A stretch of 64,000 bases of DNA from Casuarius casuarius (taxonomy: Eukaryota; Chordata; Aves; Casuariiformes; Casuariidae), in assembly GCA_003342895.1 (NCBI GenBank), contig PTFA01000087.1, positions 2,132,708 through 2,196,707 of the forward strand, in the 5' to 3' direction. The position numbers and the translations under genes were made by a program. The stretch's first letter is position 1. Each line of letters starts with the position of its first letter. Shown piece after piece: positions 62,001-64,000 of this stretch. Below the pieces are notes generated by a model. That model worked only from the letters and a program-made list of their open reading frames with translations, made no database searches and was not told where the DNA came from.

Positions 62001-64000
62001 GACTGTTCTCCTCTGAGTTTTAGTTCTGACTGGGGGCACATTTCAGCAAAAGGAAATCAATTATAATGATTTGGATAAGTTCAGAGCAAAGCAAAACCTA
62101 AAAGCACATAGGTAATACAACCTTTGGAGTTTTCTCTGGGCTTCTGCCATAATCTCTTCTAAGTAGTAAAAAGCACAGTCTTATCTTAAAAAAACAAAAG
62201 ACACCAACAACAAACAAAAAACCATCAGCTATTTCACATACCCTTTGTTAGGATCCAACACTGTAAGCTGTTCTGTAGAGGTAGACCCCTCTTTTCTCAA
62301 TATTATCACTGAAGGGATAGTAGGGCCAGCTTTTGAAAATCTCTTTACAGTCTGTTTTGTGCTGAATGCTTTCAGAAAGTTGGGAATTTAATTTTGGAAG
62401 CTACATCAGAAGTACTTCCTTTGGTTACCGTGGCTGCTATTGTGCAAACTATTTTGTAACTATTGCTGAATCTCAAAGTATGTAGGAGTTCCTCAAATCT
62501 AAGAATATCCCTTATTCTAAAAATTAGCTGTTGAAATGTTAATTCAACTGCCAACTCTCAGTTACTCAAACTGATACGGGAGGAGAGATGTGGTAATCTG
62601 AACAAAGATAATACAAAACATGTGTTAACTAACCTATAAAACTTATTCAGCACATTCACCTTTAACAAACTTCTGTAAACAGGCCTCTCTTAGTAGCAGA
62701 AGCAGTTTTAAATGACAGCAGGCAGACAGAAGCGTGGTACAAGGGGCGTGTTACACATCATGCACTCTGCATCACTGTGCTCCTATGGAAGCAAGGGTCT
62801 AGTTAATCCATAGCACATATAACCTACCTACCATAACCTACGCACCAATAATCAGGAGCTGGCTATAGGCAGATATATAATTACCTGCCTTATGCTAAAG
62901 AAATGCAAAACAGCAACTGAGTTCTGTGACTAGGGCCTTGCTTGTTGTGTTTATCTAAAGTTTGTAAAATCTTCCAGCACTTCTATTCTCATTCTTGAGG
63001 ATGAGTGGAAACCAGTTTAACTGGTTCTGGTAGGAAAAACAATGAATTTTCATATCTTGAATTCTTCAGTGGTGATCTGTGTTTTTCATTTTCAGATAAA
63101 TAAATCTTGAGTTACAATTTGCTTCTCAGTTCTGATATCACAATTGCTGCCTTTACTCTTCATAGTTTCATAACTATTCCATAAGACAAATAGCTTAATA
63201 CTATCTCACATTAACATGACCCATTTTTTTGTCTGCTACATTTTCATGGCATTTTTGTTTCATAACTTTGTGGCCTGATATGTACATGGCAATAGTTTAT
63301 TGCAAAAGACCCTTTGCGACCTAAGTTTTTTCAATGAGTTATTTAAAATGTCTTGGAATTCTTTAAGGCAGCAAACTAAGAAAATACTCTATAGCTAACT
63401 GAAACTAAGAGGAATTCAGTTAGCCACTAGAGATATATTTTTCAAATGTTGTCTTGCAAGGCGCAAGTTTGTAATAGGCTATTAAAACATCTGTTTTCTG
63501 TCTTAGATTATGGCATTTCTGTTACCTATAATACTATATCCAGTAACTGCTGGGTGGCAAATAATGTTATGTCTTATAGACCTAATATCTTGGCATTAAA
63601 AGGCCTAATAATCAGTATTGCTGAGACAGATTCTGCCTTTCAGGTGAGACAAAGTCTCCTCTGTGGTCCTGGCCTAAGAAAAAACTTCAAACCTGTTACT
63701 GCTCTAAGGAGCAATATTTTTATTCCCAAGTCTAAAATTAGTAAAATTCAGGGAATAATTCCACAGATAGATATGTAGATAAGGAAACATTTCTCAGGCA
63801 GAATGCTTTCTAACAGTTGCAGTGCATTTTGAATCTTGTATTGCAGCACAGTCATTAGTCAACTAGGAAATACTCATGAAAATCATCATTTTCACCTACT
63901 TAGAGAGGTTTCCATTCTGTAGAGAAATTGTGGCTGCAGAAACGGCTGATCCTGCAAAATTACTGCTTGTGTAAATAGTAACCAGCAACCTGCTTAGCAT
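59086..64000. other. Intergenic region, right edge
   Basis: AT-rich sequence with no gene recognised. Open frames such as 61102–61362 minus and 63446–63778 plus carry no motif or splice evidence. At 63949 a GATCCTGCAAAATTACTG stretch faintly resembles the start of the palindromic repeat family seen near 5.2 kb. Confidence 0.6.

Noticed and set aside
63940..64000. Second copy of the palindromic repeat at the right edge
   Set aside because: Only a short GATCCTGCAAA-like start is visible before the window ends, too little to call.

Overview
The window is vertebrate nuclear DNA, almost certainly from a bird. It contains spliced genes with GT–AG introns, CpG-island promoters and an avian-type CR1 LINE tail. 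The gene order is PNPLA3 – SAMM50 – PARVB, all transcribed in one direction, which is the order known from human 22q13. All three genes lie on the minus strand, so transcription runs from high to low coordinates. I assembled the exons by hand from splice sites, reading frame and my memory of the protein families. Both complete reading frames close exactly (469 and 502 codons).

Layout from right to left: 56.7–64 kb is intergenic, with one eroded ancient CR1. 55.6–56.6 kb is the PNPLA3 CpG island and first exon, with a 45-bp minisatellite just inside intron 1. 35.9–56.1 kb is PNPLA3 (9 coding exons, patatin-like lipase with Ser47/Asp166 dyad). Intron 3 holds a CR1 fragment. Intron 8 holds a decayed second copy of the catalytic exon 4. 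About 33.1–35.6 kb is the short PNPLA3–SAMM50 spacer. 13.4–32.9 kb is SAMM50 (15 coding exons, mitochondrial Omp85 barrel). It has a GC–AG intron 11 and what looks like a solo retroviral LTR in intron 9. About 4.4–13.2 kb is intergenic, with a palindromic MITE relic and a long polypyrimidine tract. 3982–4096 is the first coding exon of PARVB. A 260-base assembly gap (4116–4375) lies directly upstream of it, and 1–3981 is PARVB intron 1; the rest of PARVB is outside the window.

The genes are not an operon and have unrelated roles: PNPLA3 on lipid droplets, SAMM50 in the mitochondrial outer membrane, PARVB at focal adhesions. Their linkage is old conserved synteny. I found no RNA genes, CRISPR or prokaryotic features, and nothing I would call a new system. 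The most unusual item is the frameshifted exon-4 copy in PNPLA3 intron 8, a relic of an internal duplication. Many of the long open frames in the GC-rich islands are composition artefacts.
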